From Verrucomicrobiales bacterium (GTDB lineage Bacteria > Verrucomicrobiota > Verrucomicrobiia > Limisphaerales > SXQI01): a stretch of DNA of 6,240 nt. Where the stretch lies: contig JAQGOX010000921.1 in NCBI GenBank assembly GCA_028293365.1, positions 1-6,240 of the forward strand. Reading direction: 5' to 3'. Below, piece after piece: positions 1 through 6,240 of the stretch (within the stretch, counting starts at the first letter, position 1; the number at the start of each line of letters is the position of its first letter). The notes beneath the pieces are model-generated. The model did not search any database, was not told the origin of the DNA, and saw only the letters and a list, made by a program, of their open reading frames with translations. The translations under genes and the position numbers were made by a program.

Positions 1-134
1 TTCTCGGTAAGCAGATTGGATCCAGCCAACCCGCGTTTCGATGGTGACGTTTGGAGGTCGCGTTGTCCGGGTGAATCGGCAGTTTGAAGTGTCAGGACGT
101 CATTTTCTGTGGCTTCTTGTTAAGAGATTTTTTC
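1..134. other. leader region upstream of the cytochrome gene, no supportable gene
   Basis: No confident gene is visible here. One plus frame is open from the window edge to a TGA at 85-87 (28 codons) and could be the tail of an upstream gene, but the peptide resembles no family I recognise and is too short to judge. No convincing -35/-10 pair or GC-rich terminator hairpin was found. The promoter of the downstream operon probably lies here or further upstream. Confidence 0.35.
122..126 (+). promoter_or_regulatory. weak ribosome binding site supporting the ATG at 135
   Basis: The purine run AAGAG ends 8 bases before the ATG at 135. It is a weak Shine-Dalgarno match, but its spacing is right. 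It favours this ATG over the in-frame TTG at 84, which would add 17 residues ahead of an otherwise standard signal peptide. Confidence 0.35.
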
Positions 135-3100
135 ATGATTAGAACGATTGCTTTTTTCTTTTTGGTGGCAGTTGGTGCGATTCGCATTTCAACAGAAGCT
201 GCCGCACTGCCTGAAGGCCCGGATTTTACCACTGAGGTTCGTCCGCTTTTGTCTCGAAACTGCTTCAAATGTCACGGCCCGGACGATTCCGCTCGGAAAT
301 CCAAACTGCGCCTCGACCTTCCCGATGCACCATTGAAGCCCGCAAAATCCGGTGCGATTGCGATCGTTCCGGGAAAACCGGCCGAGAGTGAATTGGTTAA
401 ACGTATTTTTTCCACCGATGAGGATGAAGTCATGCCTCCACCCAGCACAAAAGCCCAGCTCACTCAGGCGGAAAAGGAAACCCTGAAGAACTGGATTGCC
501 GCTGGCGCAAAATACAAGCAGCACTGGGCGTTTGTGCCACCGCGCCAGAGTCCCCTTCCGATTCTGAAAAATACTTCCTGGCCGCGTAATGCCATCGATC
601 ATTTTGTGCTGGCGCGATTGGAAAAGGAAGGGCTCGCGCCCTCGACGCCCACTGATCGTTATACCCTCGTTCGACGAATTTACCTCGATCTGATCGGGCT
701 GCCTCCTACCCCGGAGCAAGCGGATGCCTTCGTGAACGATCATTCCACAAATGCATACGAGGCTCTCGTTGACAGTTTGCTCGCCTCTTCGCATTACGGC
801 GAACGCTGGGCGCGACGTTGGATGGATCTGGCCAGATATGCTGATACCAACGGCTACGAAAAGGATCGTGCCCGTACGATCTGGCCCTGGCGCGATTGGG
901 TCATCAAAGCACTCAATTCCGATATGCCGTTCGACGAGTTCACTATCGAACAGCTCGCGGGCGACCTCCTGCCAAATGCGACGCTCGATCAAAAGATCGC
1001 CACCGGTTTTCACCGCAACACAATGCTGAACGAGGAGGGAGGCATCGATCCGCTCGAATTTCGCTTTTACGCGATGACCGATCGCGTTGGCACCACTGGA
1101 GCCACCTGGCTTGGACTTACCCTTGCCTGTGCCCAATGCCACACGCACAAATATGATCCAATTCGCCACCGCGAGTATTATCAGATGATGGCATTCCTGA
1201 ATAATGCAGATGACGCCGATCTTGATATTCCGAGTTCCGAATCCGCCCATGAACTGGAATCGAACCTCGCCAAAGCAAAAAGGCATATCGCCGATTTACC
1301 TCATAAGTATCCGATTGAAACCAATTTGTGGCAAACACCGCACCCGTTGAGCGCGGATGCAACCAGTGGCGAAAAGGGCAAAATTCTTGATGATAACTCA
1401 GTCTTTTTCGCGAACGCGTCTCCTGAGAAGGATACTTACGAACTCGTGTTGGAAACGGACCTAAGGGGGATCAATTTGTTGCGCCTGGAAACGCTCACCG
1501 ACCCTGCTTCACCAGGCAAAGGGCCAGGCCGGACGAAACACGGCAACTTCGTCCTGAGCGAGATTACAATCAGTGCGAGCCCGAAAGGGTCTGAAGAATC
1601 GAGACAGCCAATAAAGCTGGTTGCCGCCAGCGCGGACGTGGAACAAAAGGATTTTCCCCTGCGGAATGCAATCGATGGAAAAGCTGATACCGGATGGGCC
1701 GTCGACGCCGCGGGCAAGACGCTCAACGCCAACCACACTGCTGAGTTTAGGTTTGAGGTGCCGGTTGGTTTTACGAACGGAACCCGCTTTGTCGTAAAAT
1801 TGGATCAGCAATTCGGCCATCAACACACCATCGGCCGGCTGCGCGTCAGCTTTGGCGCACCGATTATGGATGATCGTCCCCTCGAAGTAAGACGGAAAGA
1901 GGTGATTGAAAAAGATTTTGCGCGCTGGCTGGCACGGGAACGCGAACAGACTGTGCAATGGACGCCTTTGCGCCCGCTCGAAGCCGGGTCAAACTCGCCA
2001 TTGCTCACTGTTGAACCTGACGACTCGGTATTGGCAAGCGGCGATATTACAAAAAGTGATACATACGCGCTCAAATTCCGTCCGGAAACCAGCGCTGTAA
2101 CCGCGATTCGGTTGGAAGCGCTTGCGGATGAGCGATTGCCAAATCATGGACCCGGCATGGCCTACTACGAAGGTCCCAAAGGCGACTTCTTTATGGGTGA
2201 GTTTCTGCTTTCAGCAGATGGAAAGCCGGTGAAATTTGCCCGCGCGAGCGAGAGTTACGCGAAAAATAATTTCGGGAATAACGCCAGCGCCTCCCTTGCC
2301 ATTGATGGAGATCCCCAAACCGGCTGGTCCACCGCAGGACGCGAAGGTGAGAACCACGAAGCTGTCTTTATCTTAAGTGAGCCGATCGTTTCCGCGAAAG
2401 AGCTGGAACTGAAAATGATGTTCGGCCGCCACTACGCCTGTTCGCTCGGACGTTTTCGAATTTCTGTCACAACTCATCCGGGTGGTGGGGAAGCGCAGGA
2501 ACTGCCTGAGGAAATCCGAAGATTGCTCGCAGTGTCCGATTCGCAACTTACAGAGGTTGAGCGCCAATCACTGCGTGAACAGTTTTTACTGACCACGCCG
2601 AAGCTCGCAAACGAACACGCTGAAATCAAACGCCTCGGCAAGCCACCGGCTCATCCTACCACTTTGGTCATGCGCGAGCGTCCCGAAGGTCATCCGCGTC
2701 CAACATTTATCCATAAGCGTGGTGAATATCTGCAGCCAACGGAACGGGTCGAGCCAGGAGTCATTTCCGCTGTCGCCCCATTTCCTGACAATCTGCCGCG
2801 CAACCGCCTCGGTTTTGCGCGCTGGCTTGTGGAAACAAATAATCCGCTCACCGCGCGCGTGACCGTCAATCGCCAATGGCAGGCTTTTTTCGGCCGAGGC
2901 CTGGTGCGTACCACGGAAGACTTCGGGTTTCAGGGGGAAGCTCCCACGCATCCGGAGTTGCTCGATTGGCTCGCTGTGGAATTCATGAAGGAAGGCTGGT
3001 CGCTGAAAAAACTGCACAAGATGATTGTGATGAGTGCGACTTACCAACAGTCCTCACGCACCACGGAAGAATTGCTCGCAAAAGATTCGGAAAATAGGCT

Positions 3101-3719
3101 TCTCGCCCGTGGGCCGAGAGGGCGGCTGGATGCCGAAGCAATTCGCGACGCCGCACTTCTGGCGAGCGGATTGCTTTCCACCAAAATGAGTGGTCCGAGT
3201 GTTTACCCACCGCAGCCCCAGGGGGTGACGGAAGTCGCGTATGGCAATCCCTCATGGCCCACGAGCACCGGCGAAGATCGTTATCGTCGCAGTGTTTATA
3301 CGTACAGCAAACGCACCGCTCCTTTTGCAATGTTTAATACGTTCGACGCGCCGACGGGAGAATCATGCGTGGCGCGTCGCGACATTTCGGATACGCCGCT
3401 TCAGGCACTGACGCTTCTGAACGACGTGCTGTTCGTCGAAGTGTCACAGGAGATGGGCCGCATGCTTGCTTCTCGCGAGGGCACAGTTGAGTCACGCATC
3501 ATTTATGCGTTCAGACGCTGTCTGACTCGTCCACCGACTGATGAAGAGGTGGCGATGCTAGTGCGGTTTTTCGCTGCGCAAAAGAGCCGATTCTCCGCTG
3601 GCGGCCTGGATGCAAAGACAGTGGCGGGAGAGGGTGAGGGAGCCCTGGAAGATCGTGCTGCCTGGACTGCGCTCGCGCGTGGCCTTCTAAACCTGGATGA
3701 AATGATTACGAAAGGTTAG
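135..3719 (+). CDS. exported PSCyt1-DUF1549-DUF1553 cytochrome-like protein with duplicated discoidin-like region
   Basis: This 1194-residue protein is a large PVC-group secreted cytochrome-like protein. Seen: a signal peptide (residues 1 to about 24, hydrophobic core IAFFFLVAVGAI), then a planctomycete cytochrome C domain (PSCyt1, about 30-130) with heme motif CFKCH at 43-47 and a likely axial Met at 100 (MPPP). DUF1549 (PSCyt2) spans about 152-358 and has a second heme motif, CAQCH, at 332-336. Two related discoidin-like units follow (about 399-575 and 609-785), each with an AIDG...TGW signature at 512 and 722. DUF1553 (PSD1) spans about 885-1150, with VNRQW at 911-915, PTHPELLDW from 937 and TPLQALTLLND from 1087. 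Known: these domains co-occur in PVC bacteria, but their reaction is not established. Inferred: a periplasmic electron-transfer or redox enzyme with a carbohydrate-binding-like insert, acting with the adjacent DUF1501 protein. ATG 135 is chosen over TTG 84 because it begins a clean signal peptide. The family call is firm; the function is not. Confidence 0.95.
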   Translation: MIRTIAFFFLVAVGAIRISTEAAALPEGPDFTTEVRPLLSRNCFKCHGPDDSARKSKLRLDLPDAPLKPAKSGAIAIVPGKPAESELVKRIFSTDEDEVMPPPSTKAQLTQAEKETLKNWIAAGAKYKQHWAFVPPRQSPLPILKNTSWPRNAIDHFVLARLEKEGLAPSTPTDRYTLVRRIYLDLIGLPPTPEQADAFVNDHSTNAYEALVDSLLASSHYGERWARRWMDLARYADTNGYEKDRARTIWPWRDWVIKALNSDMPFDEFTIEQLAGDLLPNATLDQKIATGFHRNTMLNEEGGIDPLEFRFYAMTDRVGTTGATWLGLTLACAQCHTHKYDPIRHREYYQMMAFLNNADDADLDIPSSESAHELESNLAKAKRHIADLPHKYPIETNLWQTPHPLSADATSGEKGKILDDNSVFFANASPEKDTYELVLETDLRGINLLRLETLTDPASPGKGPGRTKHGNFVLSEITISASPKGSEESRQPIKLVAASADVEQKDFPLRNAIDGKADTGWAVDAAGKTLNANHTAEFRFEVPVGFTNGTRFVVKLDQQFGHQHTIGRLRVSFGAPIMDDRPLEVRRKEVIEKDFARWLAREREQTVQWTPLRPLEAGSNSPLLTVEPDDSVLASGDITKSDTYALKFRPETSAVTAIRLEALADERLPNHGPGMAYYEGPKGDFFMGEFLLSADGKPVKFARASESYAKNNFGNNASASLAIDGDPQTGWSTAGREGENHEAVFILSEPIVSAKELELKMMFGRHYACSLGRFRISVTTHPGGGEAQELPEEIRRLLAVSDSQLTEVERQSLREQFLLTTPKLANEHAEIKRLGKPPAHPTTLVMRERPEGHPRPTFIHKRGEYLQPTERVEPGVISAVAPFPDNLPRNRLGFARWLVETNNPLTARVTVNRQWQAFFGRGLVRTTEDFGFQGEAPTHPELLDWLAVEFMKEGWSLKKLHKMIVMSATYQQSSRTTEELLAKDSENRLLARGPRGRLDAEAIRDAALLASGLLSTKMSGPSVYPPQPQGVTEVAYGNPSWPTSTGEDRYRRSVYTYSKRTAPFAMFNTFDAPTGESCVARRDISDTPLQALTLLNDVLFVEVSQEMGRMLASREGTVESRIIYAFRRCLTRPPTDEEVAMLVRFFAAQKSRFSAGGLDAKTVAGEGEGALEDRAAWTALARGLLNLDEMITKG
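1329..2486 (+). repeat. tandem duplication of a discoidin-like domain inside the cytochrome gene
   Basis: Two diverged protein-level repeats lie in tandem with an offset of about 210 residues. Landmarks are W399/W609, S422/S631, the AIDG motifs at 512/722, and GRLRVS after 566 against GRFRIS after 771. Shared words include GPG, DTY, L(E)xL and TGW. The fold is probably an F5/8 type C (discoidin)-like beta-sandwich, a common carbohydrate- or surface-binding module; that assignment is inference from the pattern. DNA identity is low, so the duplication is old rather than a recent slippage event. Confidence 0.75.
3711..3715 (+). promoter_or_regulatory. ribosome binding site of the DUF1501 gene, inside the end of the upstream gene
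   Basis: AAAGG ends 7 bases before the ATG at 3723, and it lies within the last codons of the cytochrome gene, whose TAG is at 3717-3719. Stop and start are 3 bases apart, so a ribosome finishing the first gene would cover this site. This suggests coupled translation of the pair. Confidence 0.6.
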
Positions 3720-3722
3720 CCA

Positions 3723-5168
3723 ATGAATTTTTTGCAACAACGTTGTCTCGACGTTACCCGTCGACATTTCCTGCGCGGTTGCGGGGTCGGCCTCGGCAAA
3801 ATTGCGCTGGCTGGATTGCTTACGGATACTCTCAGTGGACGAGGTTCCACCGGCAGCCCAACCGAAGGAGATCCACTTGCGCCACGGCAATCGCATTTCC
3901 CGGGAAAAGCAAAACGAGTCATCCATCTCTTCATGTCAGGAGCACCCAGCCAGCTTGAGATGTTCGACAATAAACCGGAATTGACGAAGCTCGCGGGGAA
4001 ACCTCTCCCGCCATCCGTCATCGCCGGACAACGCTATGCATTCATTCGACCGGACGCCGCCGTGCTCGCGCCATGCTACAAGTTTTCCAAACATGGTCAA
4101 TCGGGCAGCGAACTCTCCGAAATGCTGCCACATCTTGCCAAAATCGTAGATGAGATTTGTCTGATTCGATCGGTGCATACGGATCAATTCAATCACGCTC
4201 CAGCGCAGATTTTTTTCAACACTGGTTTTCTGCAACCAGGCCGGCCCAGTCTCGGTTCCTGGGTTCTCTATGGCCTCGGTGCGGAAACACAAAACCTCCC
4301 GGCATTCGTCGTGATGAGCACTGGCGGAGGGCTGAGCGGCGGTTCCGCACTTTGGTCTAGTGGCTTCCTCCCCACGATTTACACCGGCATTCGTTTCCGC
4401 AATCAAGGTCCACCCATTCTTGATGTAACCAGTCCCGGTGGGATCGATTCCAGACTTCAGCGAGACACCATTGATCTCGTCGCCGGCATGAATGAACGCC
4501 GCCTGAGCGCGGACGGTGATCCAGAAATCACGACTCGTATTGCGGCATATGAAATGGCCTTCCGTCTCCAAACCTCGGCGCCTGAGCTCATGGATTTGAA
4601 AAACGAAACCAAAGAGACTCTTGAACTTTACGGTTGTGAACCTGAGAAGCCCTCTTTTGCTCGCGCATGTCTGCTCGCGCGTCGGATGATCGAACGCGGT
4701 GTCCGTTTCGTAAATATTTATCACGAAGGTTGGGACGCCCACAGTGATGTCGCCGGGAATGTGAAGAATAACGCGGGGATTACTGATCGCGCCAGCGCCG
4801 CGCTCGTTATGGACCTCAAGCGCCGGGGTTTACTGGACGATACGCTCGTTATCTGGGGTGGGGAATTTGGAAGGACACCTATGGTGGAATCGAACCCCGC
4901 GCTGGGAAGAAGTCAGGGGCGCGATCACCATCCACAGGCGTTCACAGTCTGGATGGCTGGGGGCGGTATCAAAGCCGGGTTCAATTACGGCGCAACCGAC
5001 GATCTCGGATTTCATGTCGTGGAAAATCCAGTCCATGTGCATGACCTCCAGGCGACCATCCTGCACTGTCTTGGATTTGATCACGAAAAACTGACCTATC
5101 GCCACGCTGGCCGAGACTTCCGGTTAACCGATGTGCATGGTCAGGTCGTGAAAGCGGTTCTGGCTTAA
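3723..5168 (+). CDS. Tat-exported DUF1501 protein (alkaline phosphatase/sulfatase-like fold)
   Basis: This 481-residue protein belongs to the DUF1501 family, of usual length for that family. The N-terminus has a twin-arginine signal: TRRHFLR at 12-18, then a glycine/alanine-rich hydrophobic stretch to about 33, so it is probably exported folded by the Tat system. Family motifs seen in order are HLFMSGAPSQLEMFD (68-82), SVHTDQFNH (150-158), GWDAHSD (336-342), WGGEFGRTP (378-386), GRDHHP (399-404) and HVHD (438-441). The Asp, Glu and His residues in these motifs are plausible metal ligands by analogy with the alkaline phosphatase superfamily, where DUF1501 is placed; the catalytic reaction is unknown. 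It starts 3 bases after the cytochrome gene with a good ribosome binding site, so the two probably form one operon and a functional pair. It could act on a phospho- or sulfo-ester, but the sequence names no substrate. It should not be called a sulfatase outright because no C/S-x-P-S-R formylglycine motif is present. Confidence 0.95.
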   Translation: MNFLQQRCLDVTRRHFLRGCGVGLGKIALAGLLTDTLSGRGSTGSPTEGDPLAPRQSHFPGKAKRVIHLFMSGAPSQLEMFDNKPELTKLAGKPLPPSVIAGQRYAFIRPDAAVLAPCYKFSKHGQSGSELSEMLPHLAKIVDEICLIRSVHTDQFNHAPAQIFFNTGFLQPGRPSLGSWVLYGLGAETQNLPAFVVMSTGGGLSGGSALWSSGFLPTIYTGIRFRNQGPPILDVTSPGGIDSRLQRDTIDLVAGMNERRLSADGDPEITTRIAAYEMAFRLQTSAPELMDLKNETKETLELYGCEPEKPSFARACLLARRMIERGVRFVNIYHEGWDAHSDVAGNVKNNAGITDRASAALVMDLKRRGLLDDTLVIWGGEFGRTPMVESNPALGRSQGRDHHPQAFTVWMAGGGIKAGFNYGATDDLGFHVVENPVHVHDLQATILHCLGFDHEKLTYRHAGRDFRLTDVHGQVVKAVLA

Positions 5169-5230
5169 TTCAATTGACGTCGAAACGCGTAACGGAGCGC
5201 GGGTATGTGCGCCGAGCATTACGCGCAGAC

Positions 5231-5261
5231 GCCAACAAAATAAGATTTTGTTTTTGTTGGC
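5231..5261 (+). repeat. perfect 10-bp inverted repeat, possible terminator or processing hairpin
   Basis: GCCAACAAAA (5231-5240) is exactly complementary to TTTTGTTGGC (5252-5261), with an 11-base loop. A competing inner fold, AACAAAAT/ATTTTGTT, closes a 3-base AAG loop. It begins 62 bases after the DUF1501 stop, a fitting place for a terminator. The stem is AT-rich, however, and no T-run follows it, so it is not a classical Rho-independent terminator. It may instead stabilise the 3' end of the transcript or belong to the neighbouring repeat cluster. Confidence 0.45.
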
Positions 5262-5305
5262 AAGGTACTACCTTATAAGCCTTGGTTGATCACGCAGTGT
5301 AGCAA

Positions 5306-5326
5306 TACCTTTCGAGCGCGCAGGTA
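5306..5326. repeat. 21-base terminal motif, left copy
   Basis: This 21-base motif reads TACCTTTCGA-G-CGCGCAGGTA and matches the right copy at 5525-5545 at 19 of 21 positions in the same orientation. Its ends TACCT and AGGTA are complementary, so each copy is also an interrupted palindrome with an 11-base spacer. It marks the left end of the long inverted repeat. Confidence 0.65.
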
Positions 5327-5524
5327 GCGAACGGACCGCTGGGCCGCTCGCGCGGGCGTAACGAAATTGTCCGATCGCTTAACCGGGTCGAGCGCACTGA
5401 GCCGATCCGAACTTTCCGCCAGGGTATCATTGTGGCAATCAAATGAGGCTTAAGTGCGCTCCACAGCGCGACTGTTACGCTAACGTCCGTAACGCCCGCG
5501 GGCGCCGCCCAGCGGTCGGCGCCC

Positions 5525-5545
5525 TACCTTTCGAACGCGCAAGTA
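5525..5545. repeat. 21-base terminal motif, right copy
   Basis: This direct-orientation copy of the motif at 5306-5326 differs at two positions: GAA for GAG in the middle, and AAGTA for AGGTA at the end. The centre contains the palindrome TTCGAA. It lies at the right end of the long inverted repeat, so the element has inverted arms but same-orientation cores at its ends. Confidence 0.65.
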
Positions 5546-5637
5546 TGACCTCCTCACGGACATTTAGCGACACCTAAAAATTCAAGACTTGTCGATTTTA
5601 GATTGAACCGATCCGCGCTTCCGGTGTTTCTTTGGAG

Positions 5638-6240
5638 ATGTTCTTACGCGCAGTTCAACAACGAGTTTTTGCCACGCTTCTGGCCACGATCAGTTTAGGC
5701 ATCAGCACTCTCAACGCTGAAACTTTTTGGATATGGGCGGATGGCCCGGGTTCCAGGGATGCAGCCAGCATCCGCCGCACGTTCGAGGTTTCGAGCGATC
5801 TCAAAGAAGCTATTCTGATCGTTACCTGCGATAACGGTGCGCAACTTTTTCTCGACAACAAAGCCGTTCTCACAAATGCCGATTGGAATGAGGCCTCAAG
5901 AATCGACCTGACTCGGAAGTTAATTCCGGGAAAACACGAACTTCGAGCTGAGTGCAAAAACGAAGGTGATATATCGGGTTTTGTCGCACGCCTCAGCTTG
6001 AAGTCCATAAGCGGTAAAGAAACTTTAGTCGAGACTGATGCATCCTGGGAAGCCACCGTGCCCGGACGTTCGCTGTGGAAACCCGCCCGAGTCGTCGCTA
6101 AGTACGGCGACGCCCCCTGGGGTGATGCCCTTGCCAACGCCAGCGCTTCTTCAGGTGCTCCCAGAGTTACAGATCCTGCGTCCATCCAGATTCGTCCCGG
6201 TTTCAAAGTGGAGCTTATTCATGCCGTTCCTAAATCAGAT
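5638..6240 (+). CDS. N-terminal part of an exported PVC-type membrane-bound dehydrogenase/heme-binding protein (cut by window edge)
   Basis: The frame stays open for 201 codons to the window end, so the 3' part is missing. Seen: a signal peptide (residues 1 to about 27, core VFATLLATISLGIST, likely cleavage after LNA), then a beta-sandwich domain (about 29-158). That domain starts ETFWIWADGPG, contains LIVTCDNGAQLFLDNKAV and LIPGKHELRAECKNEG, and ends near SWEATVPG. A linker with YGDAPWG (156-162) leads to IQIRPGFKVELIHAVP (from 183), which matches the start of the Piru_Ver_Nterm dehydrogenase-like domain, usually a beta-propeller followed by a CxxCH heme domain further on. The beta-sandwich resembles the N-terminal domain of alpha-L-rhamnosidases and may bind carbohydrate (inference). 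The ATG at 5638 is preferred; an in-frame TTG at 5632 is the only alternative before the stop at 5599-5601. GGAG directly abuts the ATG, too close for a normal Shine-Dalgarno. The role suggested is periplasmic oxidation of an organic substrate, perhaps a sugar; this is unproven. Confidence 0.85.
   Translation, partial: MFLRAVQQRVFATLLATISLGISTLNAETFWIWADGPGSRDAASIRRTFEVSSDLKEAILIVTCDNGAQLFLDNKAVLTNADWNEASRIDLTRKLIPGKHELRAECKNEGDISGFVARLSLKSISGKETLVETDASWEATVPGRSLWKPARVVAKYGDAPWGDALANASASSGAPRVTDPASIQIRPGFKVELIHAVPKSD

Larger units (their letters stand above)
5305..5546. repeat. long imperfect inverted repeat (about 99-base arms), MITE/REP-like palindromic element
   Basis: The two arms pair without any insertion or deletion: paired positions always sum to 10851. 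Matching blocks are ATAC/GTAT (5305-5308 with 5543-5546), AGGTAG/CTACCT (5322-5327 with 5524-5529), a 30-base block with 26 matches (5334-5363 with 5488-5517, including an exact 11-base GACCGCTGGGC), GAGCGCACT/AGTGCGCTC (5390-5398 with 5453-5461), and GCC/GGC (5401-5403 with 5447-5449, off register by one). Blocks of unpaired sequence, such as 5364-5389, would form internal loops of equal length on both sides. The centre (about 5404-5446) is unpaired. No transposase and no clear target-site duplication is visible. It could be a non-autonomous mobile element, a REP-like repeat, or a structured RNA. Confidence 0.7.
5169..5637. other. 469-base intergenic region rich in inverted repeats
   Basis: No convincing protein or tRNA gene is present. 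The stretch holds, in order: a GC-rich 7-bp stem (CGCGTAA at 5186-5192 with TTACGCG at 5219-5225), a perfect 10-bp hairpin (5231-5261), a short palindrome AAGGTACTACCTT (5262-5274), and a long imperfect inverted repeat (5305-5546). A more AT-rich 90 bases then lead to the third gene and should contain its promoter, though no clear -35/-10 pair stands out. The words GTAACG/CGTTAC and TACCT/AGGTA recur several times. Short open frames here, such as a 46-codon minus-strand frame at about 5290-5430, look like chance. Confidence 0.7.

Noticed and set aside
1..87. Possible C-terminal tail of an upstream gene
   Set aside because: Twenty-eight open codons at a window edge are uninformative and the peptide is not recognisable.
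84..134. Longer version of the cytochrome gene starting at TTG 84
   Set aside because: It would add 17 residues, including charged and cysteine residues, ahead of a normal signal peptide, and it has no ribosome binding site at good spacing.
189..1286. 365-codon open frame on the minus strand
   Set aside because: It is fully opposite the PSCyt1/DUF1549 coding region, its translation shows no domain or family pattern, and the plus-strand frame carries clear heme motifs.
3936..4742. 268-codon open frame on the minus strand inside the DUF1501 gene
   Set aside because: It is a shadow of the DUF1501 gene; its translation has no recognisable motifs.
3723..5168. Annotating the DUF1501 gene as a sulfatase
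   Set aside because: The fold superfamily is related, but the C/S-x-P-S-R formylglycine motif of true sulfatases is absent.
5290..5430. 46-codon minus-strand open frame inside the palindromic element
   Set aside because: It lies on the inverted-repeat arm, has an arginine-rich composition expected from the GC-rich repeat, and shows no ribosome binding site or family.
5169..5637. CRISPR array or tRNA/riboswitch in the intergenic repeats
   Set aside because: Repeats are inverted and only two-fold, with no regular spacers; no cloverleaf or known riboswitch core could be recognised.
5655..6206. 183-codon open frame on the minus strand at the right end
   Set aside because: The plus-strand frame over the same bases has a signal peptide, a beta-sandwich pattern and the dehydrogenase-domain start; the minus frame has none.

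Overview
The window holds three plus-strand genes of a type typical of the Planctomycetota-Verrucomicrobiota (PVC) group. The domain combination (PSCyt1 + DUF1549 + DUF1553, then a Tat-exported DUF1501 protein, then the N-terminus of a 'PVC-type membrane-bound dehydrogenase/heme-binding' protein) is largely confined to that group. The style of the proteins leans towards a Verrucomicrobiota (Pedosphaera-like) or planctomycete source; this lineage call is inference from families, not from a marker gene.

Layout. Bases 1-134 are a short leader with no supportable gene. Bases 135-3719 encode a 1194-residue exported cytochrome-like protein with two CxxCH heme motifs. A tandemly duplicated discoidin-like region of about 210 residues per unit sits between its DUF1549 and DUF1553 halves. 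Only 3 bases separate it from the second gene (3723-5168), a 481-residue DUF1501 protein of the alkaline phosphatase/sulfatase-like fold with a twin-arginine signal. The two are almost certainly co-transcribed and probably translationally coupled. A 469-base intergenic stretch (5169-5637) follows, and it is full of inverted repeats. From 5638 to the window edge runs the start of a third exported protein: a signal peptide, a beta-sandwich domain, and the first residues of a Piru_Ver_Nterm-type dehydrogenase domain.

How the parts may work together. All three products carry export signals, so the locus probably acts in the periplasm or cell envelope. In this bacterial group such cytochrome/DUF1501 pairs and dehydrogenase-like proteins often lie near polysaccharide or sulfated-glycan degradation genes. 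A redox-linked role in handling an external organic substrate is reasonable, but the biochemical reaction of these DUF families is not established and no substrate can be read from this window.

The most unusual part is the intergenic region. Bases 5305-5546 form a long, gap-free, imperfect inverted repeat with arms of about 99 bases around a 43-base centre. It is bordered at both ends by a near-identical 21-base motif in direct orientation. This looks like a small palindromic mobile or repeat element (MITE/REP-like) or a large structured RNA. It lies beside a separate perfect 10-bp hairpin and several smaller palindromes sharing the same TACCT/AGGTA and GTAACG words.
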